The notes below the pieces were generated by a model. The model was not told where the DNA came from. It worked only from the letters and a program-made list of their open reading frames with translations, and did no database searches. Shown piece after piece: positions 9,253-16,663 of a stretch of 64,000 nucleotides of DNA. How positions within the stretch are numbered: the stretch's first letter is position 1; every line of letters begins with the position of its first letter. The translations under genes and the position numbers were made by a program. This DNA comes from an uncultured Treponema sp. (GTDB taxonomy: Bacteria; Spirochaetota; Spirochaetia; Treponematales; Treponemataceae), in assembly GCF_946187725.1 (NCBI RefSeq), contig NZ_CAMHSK010000003.1, positions 96,464 through 160,463 of the forward strand. The letters run 5' to 3'.

Positions 9253-11340
9253 ATGAAACTTAACAGTCTTAAAACTAAGTTGCTGCTTCTTTTGCTTTTA
9301 ATTGTCGTGATTTCCAATGTTGTTTTGGGATTGATTGCCTATACCATGTCAAAATCTTCGCTTGAGGCTTCGGTTGAGCAGACAATCACCACGATTTCAG
9401 AGAAAATCGCTTCTCAGGTGGCTTTGGGAAATGAGCGGGAATTCAAGATGCTTGATTCGCTTGCAAGCATGGCGATTCTGCAGGATCCGGATGTTCCTCT
9501 TGCCGAAAAAAGCCAGATGCTGCTGAAAGTTGCAAAAATCGATAAAAAATATGAAAACATCGGCTATTACGATGCAGACGGTATGAGCATCACGAGCGAC
9601 GGTCAGGAAGTTGATTTGTCTGACCGTGAGTATTTCAAGCGCGCTTTTGCTGGTGAGCATTATGTTTCGGACCCGGTTTTCAGTCCTGTAAACAATCTTT
9701 TGCTCATGATGTATTCAGTTCCTGTTTATAATGAAAGTCGTACAAAAATAATCGGTGTTATCTGTTCTATTTTCCATGGCGCAACGCTTTCTGATATGTG
9801 TAAAGAAATTTACATCGGTAAGGAAAGTCATCCTTTTGTAATCAATATGAAGAGTGGCAAAACTGTTGCTGATGCTGATGTTAAATATGTTGAGGAAGGT
9901 CAGGTTCTTAAAGATGCAACTACGGGTGCGATGAATGAGGCTATCCGGGCTGCAATGAGCGGTGATACTAATTATCGAATCTTCTTTGAGCCGTGGCGCA
10001 ACAAAGATGTGGTCGCTTCTTTCAGGCCTGTTGGTGGCGGATGTGACTGGGCTGTTTTCTGTATGGCTCCTGCTGATGAATTCTTTGGTTCAATTACCAG
10101 AATGTCTGTTTCAATGCTCATTTCTGTAGCAGTGATTCTTGTGATTGCCATTGCCCTCAGTGCGTTTATTATTTCAATCAGTCTTAAACCGTTAAAAGCT
10201 GTAGAAAATTCAATTACTGAAATCGCGAGCGGAAATGCTGATTTGACCCGAAGAATTAAGGTTACTACTAATGATGAAATCGGAAATGTCGTTAAGGGAT
10301 TCAACAGCTTCACTGAAAAACTTCAGAATATAATTGCAAGTGTCAAACATTCTAATTCAAATCTTGGAAGTGTTGGTTCTGACATGAGTGCGAGCGTTGA
10401 TGATACTGCAAGTTCAATCACTCAGATTATCGCAAATATTGACAGCATGAAAAAACAGATTGACAGTCAGAATCAGTCGGTAAGCCAGACTGCCGGGGCT
10501 GTTAACGAGATTGCTTCGAATATTGAATCTTTGGAGCGCATGATTGAATCTCAGTCAAGCGGCGTAACAGAGGCAAGTGCTGCTGTCGAAGAGATGATTG
10601 GCAATATTTCTTCAGTAAACATGTCGATGGATAAAATGGCTCATTCATTCAGTGATTTGCGGTCAAATTCTCAGGTCGGAATTTCAAAACAGAAGGCCGT
10701 CAATGACCGAATCAATGAAATCGAAGGTCAGTCACAGATGCTTCAGGAAGCAAATGTGGCAATTTCTGCAATCGCAAGCCAGACTAACCTTCTTGCCATG
10801 AATGCGGCAATTGAGGCGGCTCATGCTGGTGAAGCTGGAAAGGGCTTTGCTGTTGTAGCTGACGAAATCCGCAAGCTTTCAGAAACATCAACTGCACAGT
10901 CAAAGACAATTGGTGACGGAATCAATAAAATCCGTGATTCAATCGGTGCTGTCGTTTCGGCTTCTGGGGAAGCGAGCGTGGCCTTTGAGTCCGTTTCTCG
11001 CAAACTTGAAGAAACCGATGCGCTTGTCATGCAGATTAAGTCTGCAATGGAAGAGCAGAACGAGGGAAGTAAGCAGATTACTGATGCACTGCATAATATG
11101 AATGACAGCACTGTTGAAGTACGCAATGCTTCAAGTGAAATGGCTGAAGGAAACCAGATGATTCTCAAAGAGGTTCAGATGTTGCAGAATGCGGCCATGA
11201 CGATGACTCAGGGTATGGAAGAAATGTCTATTGGTGCGAGAAAAATCAATGAGACTGGTGCTGCCCTCAATGGAATTGCTTCAAAAATGAATGAATCGAT
11301 TTCTGAAATCGGCTCGCAGATTGATCAGTTCAAGGTGTAA
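9253..11340 (+). CDS. Methyl-accepting chemotaxis protein with dCache sensor
   Basis: A 695-aa transmembrane chemoreceptor. Membrane segment 1 is at about residues 8-32, followed by a periplasmic double-Cache-type sensor domain (to about 275; the FxxxF/DREYFKRAFAGEHYVSDPVFS region is typical), membrane segment 2 at about 283-310, a HAMP domain with the conserved DLTRRI (about 310-365), and a long antiparallel coiled-coil signalling domain. The hairpin tip that contacts CheA/CheW is ASQTNLLAMNAAIEAAHAGE and GFAVVADEIRKLSE at about residues 505-545. Gln/Glu methylation-site heptads are plausible. AGGGG lies upstream of the ATG. The ligand cannot be read from sequence, though dCache domains often bind amino acids or other small molecules. 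It would feed the chemotaxis system steering the periplasmic flagella. Confidence 0.95.
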   Translation: MKLNSLKTKLLLLLLLIVVISNVVLGLIAYTMSKSSLEASVEQTITTISEKIASQVALGNEREFKMLDSLASMAILQDPDVPLAEKSQMLLKVAKIDKKYENIGYYDADGMSITSDGQEVDLSDREYFKRAFAGEHYVSDPVFSPVNNLLLMMYSVPVYNESRTKIIGVICSIFHGATLSDMCKEIYIGKESHPFVINMKSGKTVADADVKYVEEGQVLKDATTGAMNEAIRAAMSGDTNYRIFFEPWRNKDVVASFRPVGGGCDWAVFCMAPADEFFGSITRMSVSMLISVAVILVIAIALSAFIISISLKPLKAVENSITEIASGNADLTRRIKVTTNDEIGNVVKGFNSFTEKLQNIIASVKHSNSNLGSVGSDMSASVDDTASSITQIIANIDSMKKQIDSQNQSVSQTAGAVNEIASNIESLERMIESQSSGVTEASAAVEEMIGNISSVNMSMDKMAHSFSDLRSNSQVGISKQKAVNDRINEIEGQSQMLQEANVAISAIASQTNLLAMNAAIEAAHAGEAGKGFAVVADEIRKLSETSTAQSKTIGDGINKIRDSIGAVVSASGEASVAFESVSRKLEETDALVMQIKSAMEEQNEGSKQITDALHNMNDSTVEVRNASSEMAEGNQMILKEVQMLQNAAMTMTQGMEEMSIGARKINETGAALNGIASKMNESISEIGSQIDQFKV

Positions 11341-11387
11341 ATTGCAATAAAGCCTGTTTATCGGTAAAATAAAATCTGGAATTTACT

Positions 11388-12443
11388 ATGAAACTTTCTG
11401 ATTTTTATTTTGATTTGCCGGAGGAACTTATTGCACAGAAACCGGCAGGAATCCGCGGCCAAGACAGGCTTATGTACCTTCATCGTGAGACTGGGGAAGT
11501 CGAACATTTGAGCATGGATGATTTGCCAAATCTGATTTCTCCAGACACTCTCATGGTGTTCAATAATTCTAAAGTTCGAAGAAGCCGCTGTTATGGAATC
11601 AAAATTTCTGAAACTCCTGGTCAGGGCGGCAGGGAACAGGAGTTTATGTTCCTCAATCAGATGACTCCAGATGGAAATCTGTGGCACACAATGGTCAAAG
11701 GTGCAAAAAAAGTAAAATCAGGGAACAAATATCGTTTTACCGATGGTTCTATCGGCACAATCATTGAGCATGAAAATGACATGGGGAGCGAATTTCGCAC
11801 GATTGAGTTCGAATCCCGTCTTGATGATGAATGGTTTGGCCGTAACGGTCACATTCCGCTTCCACCATACATCCGTCGCGAAGATGACGACACTGACAGT
11901 GAGCGTTACCAGACGGTGTATGCCAAAGAAACCGGAAGTTCTGCCTGTCCAACAGCGGGGCTTCACTTTACCGAAGATATGTTCCGTCGTCTTGATGAAA
12001 AGGGAATTGAGCGGGTTTTTGTAACGCTTCATGTAGGCTTGGGAACTTTTTTGCCTGTCCGTACCGAAAATATCGAAGAACACAAAATGCACGAAGAAGT
12101 GTATACGATTCCTTTTGATGTCGCAGAAAAAATCAATCAGGCAAAGAGAGATGGCCGTCCGATTCTTGCAGTCGGTACAACGAGCGTGCGAACTCTTGAG
12201 AGTGCCAGCGATGAAAACGGTTTCGTAAAAGGCGGCTCGTCTGCCACACACATATTCATGTATCCTGGCTACAAGTTCAAGTGCGTCAACCAGATGTTTA
12301 CAAATTTCCACACCCCCGAAAGCACTCTGATTATGCTGGTAAGTGCTTTTGCCGGAAGAGAGCATATCCTGAACGCCTACCAAAAAGCCGTAGAGCAGAA
12401 ATACCACTTCTTCTCATACGGCGACTGCATGTTGATTAAGTAA
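11388..12443 (+). CDS. queA: QueA, S-adenosylmethionine:tRNA ribosyltransferase-isomerase
   Basis: A 351-aa enzyme that transfers and isomerises the ribosyl of S-adenosylmethionine onto preQ1 at tRNA position 34, forming epoxyqueuosine. Family hallmarks are visible: N-terminal MKLSDFYFDLPEELIAQKPA, VFNNSKVRRSR, GHIPLPPYIRRED, the AGLHFTED block, VTLHVGLGTFLPVRTENIEEH and TNFHTPESTLIMLVSAFAG. Full length. A promoter-like TTGCAA-17-TAAAAT lies upstream with TGGA before the ATG. The adjacent tRNA-Arg is not a queuosine tRNA, so that proximity is not functional. No other queuosine genes are in the window. Confidence 0.96.
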   Translation: MKLSDFYFDLPEELIAQKPAGIRGQDRLMYLHRETGEVEHLSMDDLPNLISPDTLMVFNNSKVRRSRCYGIKISETPGQGGREQEFMFLNQMTPDGNLWHTMVKGAKKVKSGNKYRFTDGSIGTIIEHENDMGSEFRTIEFESRLDDEWFGRNGHIPLPPYIRREDDDTDSERYQTVYAKETGSSACPTAGLHFTEDMFRRLDEKGIERVFVTLHVGLGTFLPVRTENIEEHKMHEEVYTIPFDVAEKINQAKRDGRPILAVGTTSVRTLESASDENGFVKGGSSATHIFMYPGYKFKCVNQMFTNFHTPESTLIMLVSAFAGREHILNAYQKAVEQKYHFFSYGDCMLIK

Positions 12444-12451
12444 AGTTTCTC

Positions 12452-12480
12452 TTGCAAAATCCTTTGCAATGTGCTATATT
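12452..12480 (+). promoter_or_regulatory. tRNA-Arg promoter
   Basis: TTGCAA at 12452-12457, 17-bp spacer, TATATT at 12475-12480, ending 9 nt before the first base of the mature tRNA. Confidence 0.6.
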
Positions 12481-12489
12481 ATCTCCCAC

Positions 12490-12564
12490 GAGATTGTAGC
12501 TCAGTTGGATTAGAGCATCTGCCTTCTAAGCAGAGGGTCGCGTGTTCGAATCACGCCAGTCTCA
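12490..12564 (+). tRNA. tRNA-Arg(TCT)
   Basis: Complete cloverleaf. The acceptor stem GAGATTG (12490-12496) pairs with CAGTCTC with one T-G wobble. D arm is GCTC/GAGC; anticodon stem is TCTGC/GCAGA around loop CTTCTAA, anticodon TCT reading AGA/AGG; the T arm is GCGTG/CACGC with loop TTCGAAT. Discriminator A is at 12564. CCA is not encoded and must be added by the nucleotidyltransferase. It has its own promoter and terminator. Confidence 0.95.
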
Positions 12565-12567
12565 GAA

Positions 12568-12596
12568 ACGGTTCGTCTTGCGCGGACCGTTTTTTT
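12568..12596 (+). terminator. Intrinsic terminator after tRNA-Arg
   Basis: Stem 12568-12575 / 12583-12590 (ACGGTTCG with CGGACCGT, one wobble), 7-nt loop, then T7. Confidence 0.85.
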
Positions 12597-12650
12597 ATGT
12601 TATTGAATAAGTGCTTTTTTTTTGCTTTAATATGGGTATAGGAGTTTTTT

Positions 12651-13298
12651 ATGAAAGTAACAAAGAATATTTTGAATATGATTGCCGCTTTTTCTGTATC
12701 GGCTCTTCTTTTTTCGTGCGGCTCAACTGCCAGCCTCGAAGATACCTCAAAAAAGCCTGTAAAACCTGCGGTTGAGGATTTTGATGGAGTCGAAGCGACA
12801 CCTTCTTCAGGCGGAATTAAAACTGTCGGTGCCCGTCTTCCGGCTGCTCCTGCAAAGGCAACCGAAGCACCAAAATATGATTTTTCAGGTGATTCCCTTA
12901 AAATCGAGCTTGAAGAAATGTATTATGACGGTTTTACCCTTGTTGGTGACGCAAATGCTTCCAAATCTTATGCCCTCAAATTGAATAATGATTCTTCATG
13001 GGCGATTGCTGAAATCAATTTCCCTGCCGGAACTTATGAAGGCGTTGTGAATGTCCTCGCACCAGATTCAGAGCACTCAAAATTCAATGTCTGCATCAAC
13101 AATGATTCATATCTTGTGTTCGGTTCAGAGCCTCCAATCTCAAAGTATGAGCTTACAACCCGTTCAGTCGTGAGCTTTACGCTTGACCAGCCGACTACCG
13201 TCACTCTCAAGATTCAGCAGAACGACCTTAAAAATCCTGCAAACAACGGCCAGAGCGGCATGACCATCGACTACATTTCTATCAAAAAGAGCAAGTAA
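12651..13298 (+). CDS. Lipoprotein with CBM6/35-like beta-sandwich
   Basis: A 215-aa predicted lipoprotein. The signal peptide ends in LLFSC with Cys23 as the lipidation site, then a Pro/Ala/Lys-rich linker (about 30-75). The rest is beta-rich: an opening acidic strand (KIELEEMYYDGFTLVG), repeated short strands with a YALKLNN segment, and a closing TIDYISIKK motif. This arrangement resembles carbohydrate-binding modules of the CBM6/CBM35 fold, where the terminal strand often reads (L/I)DYI. That is inference from pattern, not an established match. AGGAG lies upstream of the ATG. It is monocistronic, between the tRNA terminator and its own terminator at 13312. Confidence 0.6.
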   Translation: MKVTKNILNMIAAFSVSALLFSCGSTASLEDTSKKPVKPAVEDFDGVEATPSSGGIKTVGARLPAAPAKATEAPKYDFSGDSLKIELEEMYYDGFTLVGDANASKSYALKLNNDSSWAIAEINFPAGTYEGVVNVLAPDSEHSKFNVCINNDSYLVFGSEPPISKYELTTRSVVSFTLDQPTTVTLKIQQNDLKNPANNGQSGMTIDYISIKKSK

Positions 13299-13311
13299 AA
13301 TCTAAATCAAA

Positions 13312-13366
13312 CTGGGAAAAACGCAAACTTTTACAAAAGTTTTCTTTTTTCCCAGCCCCCTTTTTT
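13312..13366 (+). terminator. Probable terminator after the 12651 lipoprotein
   Basis: Outer stem CTGGGAAAA at 13312 pairs with TTTTCCCAG ending at 13355, inner stem AAACTTTT/AAAGTTTT, then a C-run and T6 (13361-13366). The C spacer makes it atypical. Confidence 0.5.
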
Positions 13367-13403
13367 CTTTCAAAACTAAGTCAAAATCAGCCGATAATAA
13401 GCT

Positions 13404-14426
13404 ATGTCGGTGAACAAAAACAAATTATTCCTTTTCCTTTTATTCAGAACAACAGCACTATTTTTTGCATCAAACATTCCAACTCAAGATGAAATCCAAA
13501 ATCAGAAAATACAAGTTTTAGAAGAAGACACAAAGCTCCGCTTCCGGGAAATCTGGGGCTATGTGATGATTGGCGAAGAAAAATCCTTGCCAGCACAAAC
13601 CCCGATAACTGATCTTGGCTATTTTGTGAATGCCGTCAATAATTTCAGTGAGTTCGTTCCTGTTCCGAACCGTCAGGAACGCTTTCCAAATTTCAATGGC
13701 AGAATTCACATCGTTTCAAGCGTTGATTCAAAAGCTCAGACCCATCTTCTCCTTGACCCGAAATTGCCGCTCAGAAATAAAATCATCAAGCAGCTGGTGC
13801 ATGAGAGCAAAGACTATGATGGCGTTCAGATTGATTGGGAACTTGTGATGAAAGATGATGACGAGAATTTCTGGTCGTTCCTTAAGACTTTGAAGAAAAA
13901 ACTCAAAGGAAAAATGCTGACCGTCGCAATTCCTGCCCGCACAAAAACACTTGAAAAAGATGCCTATAATTACGAAAAACTGTCAGAAATCGTTGACCGC
14001 ATAATCGTGATGGCTTATGACGAACATTGGTCAACGAGCGCGCCGGGACCTGTTGCATCAATGGCATGGTGCAAGCGTATTGCTGATTATTCAATGAGCG
14101 TAATTCCTGAAGAAAAACTGGTCATGGGCTGCCATTTTTATGCCCGCGCATGGAATAATGAAGATGTGGGTCGCAAAGCTTACAGAATGTTCAAAATCGA
14201 CAACATATTGAAAGAAAACAAGGTCACTGCGTTCAAAAAATCTTCTGACGGCGACCTGAGTTTTTCCTTCGACAAAAAGACAAAAGTTACTGTTTTTTAT
14301 GACACGATTGATTCCACTGTCGCCCGGTGCAAAATGTACCGTGACTTGGGAATCGGCAGCCTCGCGTTCTGGCGTGTCGGTCAAGAAATCCCCGCCTTCT
14401 GGAACGAGTTGGCAGTTAGCAATTAA
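13404..14426 (+). CDS. GH18-like (YaaH/chitinase-fold) secreted glycosidase
   Basis: A 340-aa protein with an N-terminal hydrophobic signal/anchor (about residues 7-23) and a glycoside hydrolase family 18 TIM-barrel. The strand-4 signature reads YDGVQIDWE: the terminal Asp and Glu (proton donor) of the DxxDxDxE motif are present, but the middle Asp is Gln. Other GH18 barrel features: MLTVAIPA, IVDRIIVMAYDEHW (strand 6 M-Y-D) and GIGSLAFWRVGQE (strand 8 Trp). Relatives of the YaaH/SleL type act on peptidoglycan N-acetylglucosamine; catalytic competence is plausible but not proven here. A -10-like GATAAT ends 5 nt before the ATG and no ribosome-binding site is seen. The last codons and stop lie in a 7-bp repeat array shared with the convergent helicase gene; the two stops overlap by 4 bp. 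Confidence 0.75.
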   Translation: MSVNKNKLFLFLLFRTTALFFASNIPTQDEIQNQKIQVLEEDTKLRFREIWGYVMIGEEKSLPAQTPITDLGYFVNAVNNFSEFVPVPNRQERFPNFNGRIHIVSSVDSKAQTHLLLDPKLPLRNKIIKQLVHESKDYDGVQIDWELVMKDDDENFWSFLKTLKKKLKGKMLTVAIPARTKTLEKDAYNYEKLSEIVDRIIVMAYDEHWSTSAPGPVASMAWCKRIADYSMSVIPEEKLVMGCHFYARAWNNEDVGRKAYRMFKIDNILKENKVTAFKKSSDGDLSFSFDKKTKVTVFYDTIDSTVARCKMYRDLGIGSLAFWRVGQEIPAFWNELAVSN

Positions 14427-14428
14427 AA
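14408..14428. repeat. Short heptamer repeat at convergent gene ends
   Basis: Three consecutive 7-mers, GTTGGCA, GTTAGCA, ATTAAAA. The stop codons of the plus-strand GH18-like gene (14424-14426) and the minus-strand helicase gene (14423-14425) both fall inside it. Confidence 0.5.
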
Positions 14429-16513
14429 GCCTGGGACTTTTGGGGCGGTGAAGCGTTTTTTCATCTGCTGCAAGATGTCGATTGCGGTTTCTGCATCGAC
14501 TTCTTTTTGAGGTTCATGATACTGAACCAGATGCGGCGGAATTTCATCGAGAAATCTTGAAGGCTGGCTTTCGACGGTGGAATTTTGCCTTCTCCGGCTC
14601 CGGCAGGCTGAAATCAAAAGTTTATCGCGGGCGCGCGTGATTGCCACATAAAAAAGCCTTCGCTCTTCTTCGACCGCAGCATCTCCGCCTTCATCAACAG
14701 CTCGTCCGTGCGGAATGAGACCTTCTTCTGTGCCTGCGATGAACACAACCGGGAATTCCAGTCCTTTTGAAGCGTGAATCGTCATCAGGTTCACTTTTCC
14801 AAGATTTTCATCATCGTCCATGTCGTCACGGCTCAAAAGTGTGATTCGGTTGAGATAATTGTAAAGTGTTGCATCACCTGAATCTGGATTGTTTTCCCAG
14901 CGCTCAATTGAGCCAATCAGGCTTTCGATATTCAGCATTTTGAATCGTGCCGCTTTTTCTGATTTGGGATTTTCGCCAATCAGGTAATCCATGTAATGGA
15001 TGCTGTCAACCATTGCCCGCACCTTTTTGGAAAGACCGTGGCCGCCGAGCATCGACTTGTTTCCTTCAATTATATCGACAAAGGCTTTGAGATTCTGTTT
15101 TGTGCCTTCTGAAAAATCCTCGTCATCGAAGTCGGAATATTTGCTTTCTGAAGAAATCGTGCCGCCTGACATGAACAAATCGGCCTCGTTGTCGCCAACA
15201 TCAAGCAGGGCATTTATTGCTTCCCATAGCGAGCACGAAAGATTCTTTGCGATTTCGTTGAGTTTTTCGATTGTTGCCCGTCCGATTCCACGGCGCGGTG
15301 TGTTGATAATTCGCAGGAGATTCACATCATCATCATGGTTTGAGATTACGCGAAGGTAAGAGATGATGTCCTTGATTTCTTTTCGCTGGAAGAATGAAGT
15401 TCCGCCGCTCATCGTGTATGGAATGTTTTCGGCCAAAAAGGCTTCTTCGATTGCCCGTGACTGGGTGTTTGCCCTCATGAGCACGCAGAAATCATCGTAT
15501 TTACGCTTTTCTGAAATGCAGATTCCCTGAATCGATTCGACTATGAAAGCTGCTTCGGCTGTTTCGTTGTCGGGCATGTAGATTTCAATCGGCTTTCCGT
15601 CACCGTTTCCGCTCCACAGCTCCTTGTCCTTTCGGTTGGTGTTGTGCTTGATTACGCCGTTTGCCGCCGCCAGAATCGTGCCTGTTGAGCGGTAATTTTG
15701 TTCAAGACGAATTTCCTTTACATTCTTAAAATCTTTCTCGAAATTGATGATGTTTTGATAGTCAGCTCCTCGCCATGAATAAATTGACTGGTCATCGTCA
15801 CCGACTACGGCAATGTTGTTTTCGGCTAGAAGACGCATGAATTCGTACTGCTGATGGCTTGTGTCCTGAAACTCATCAACCATGATGTATTTGTAACGGT
15901 CCTTGTATTTTTCGAGAACTTCCGGGAATTCACGGAAAATTTTGATTGGAAGCGTAATCAGGTCATCAAAATCAACTGCATTGTAAAGTTTGAGCCCTTC
16001 CTGATATCCTTCGTAAAGTTCCTTGTACATTTCATTTTCGCTCGTCCAGTGCTTGCGGCCTGTTTTTATGTCAGAAATCAAAATTCCGACCTGATAAACA
16101 TCAAGCGCTTCGGGGGAGTAGCGTAATTCGCGGCCAGTTTCTTTAATCAGCGAATTCCGGTCAGTCTCATCGTAAATTGAAAAATTCTCGCGGTAGCCCA
16201 AAAGACCGATTTCCTGACGCAAAATGCGTACTCCAAAAGCATGGAAAGTGGACACCGTGAGAAGAGGAAGTTTTTTACCTGTGAGTTCCTTGATTCGTTC
16301 GGCCATCTCGCGGGCGGCCTTATTCGTAAATGTGAGCGCAAGAATCGCACTCTGCGGAACTCCTGCGTCAAGCATATGTGCAATTCTGAAGGTGATTACG
16401 CGCGTCTTTCCGCTTCCTGCCCCTGCAATGATAAGAATCGCGCCGTTGATTGTCATGACGGCTTCGTATTGCTCCGGGTTCAGTTCGTTCTTCAAATCTG
16501 ATAAATCGGTCAT
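14423..16513 (-). CDS. UvrD/PcrA-type superfamily 1A DNA helicase
   Basis: A 696-aa SF1A 3'-5' helicase of the UvrD/PcrA/Rep group, acting in repair and in clearing replication forks. Motifs in order: Q-motif LNPEQYEAV, Walker A GAGSGKT (residues 31-37), motif Ia TFTNKAAREM, Walker B VDEFQDT, motif III GDDDQSIYSWRGA, motif IV RLEQNYRST, motif V TIHASKGLEFPVVFIAG and motif VI FYVAITRARDKL. ATG 16513 is preferred over TTG 16519; a TATAAT box (16522-16527, minus) ends 8 nt upstream and there is no ribosome-binding site, suggesting a leaderless message. Whether it is the UvrD, PcrA or Rep orthologue cannot be settled by eye, so no symbol is given. Confidence 0.93.
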   Translation of the reverse strand: MTDLSDLKNELNPEQYEAVMTINGAILIIAGAGSGKTRVITFRIAHMLDAGVPQSAILALTFTNKAAREMAERIKELTGKKLPLLTVSTFHAFGVRILRQEIGLLGYRENFSIYDETDRNSLIKETGRELRYSPEALDVYQVGILISDIKTGRKHWTSENEMYKELYEGYQEGLKLYNAVDFDDLITLPIKIFREFPEVLEKYKDRYKYIMVDEFQDTSHQQYEFMRLLAENNIAVVGDDDQSIYSWRGADYQNIINFEKDFKNVKEIRLEQNYRSTGTILAAANGVIKHNTNRKDKELWSGNGDGKPIEIYMPDNETAEAAFIVESIQGICISEKRKYDDFCVLMRANTQSRAIEEAFLAENIPYTMSGGTSFFQRKEIKDIISYLRVISNHDDDVNLLRIINTPRRGIGRATIEKLNEIAKNLSCSLWEAINALLDVGDNEADLFMSGGTISSESKYSDFDDEDFSEGTKQNLKAFVDIIEGNKSMLGGHGLSKKVRAMVDSIHYMDYLIGENPKSEKAARFKMLNIESLIGSIERWENNPDSGDATLYNYLNRITLLSRDDMDDDENLGKVNLMTIHASKGLEFPVVFIAGTEEGLIPHGRAVDEGGDAAVEEERRLFYVAITRARDKLLISACRSRRRQNSTVESQPSRFLDEIPPHLVQYHEPQKEVDAETAIDILQQMKKRFTAPKVPGF

Positions 16514-16552
16514 GGCCAAACATTATAAACAGAAAGCAGAAAAAAATTAAGT

Positions 16553-16594
16553 GGAAAACGGAAAGTGGAGAGCGGAAAACGGAAAACGGAATAT
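16553..16594. repeat. Heptamer tandem repeat (GGAAAAC type)
   Basis: Six consecutive in-phase 7-mers: GGAAAAC, GGAAAGT, GGAGAGC, GGAAAAC, GGAAAAC, GGAATAT. Degenerate units of the same period extend leftward to about 16532. It lies between the divergent promoters of the helicase gene and the metalloprotease gene. Confidence 0.75.
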
Positions 16595-16628
16595 TCATTT
16601 GGTTGAATTTGGAGACTTATGCTGAATC

Positions 16629-16657
16629 TTGCGAACTGGGGTTTTGAGCATTATAAT
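16629..16657 (+). promoter_or_regulatory. Promoter abutting the metalloprotease start codon
   Basis: TTGCGA (16629-16634), 17-bp spacer, perfect TATAAT (16652-16657). The ATG begins 6 nt after the -10 box without a ribosome-binding site, predicting a leaderless mRNA. Confidence 0.6.
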
Positions 16658-16663
16658 TGAGTT

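Noticed and set aside
11718..12407. 229-codon minus-strand frame opposite queA
   Set aside because: Fully antisense to a well-conserved enzyme, no ribosome-binding site, no recognisable domain.
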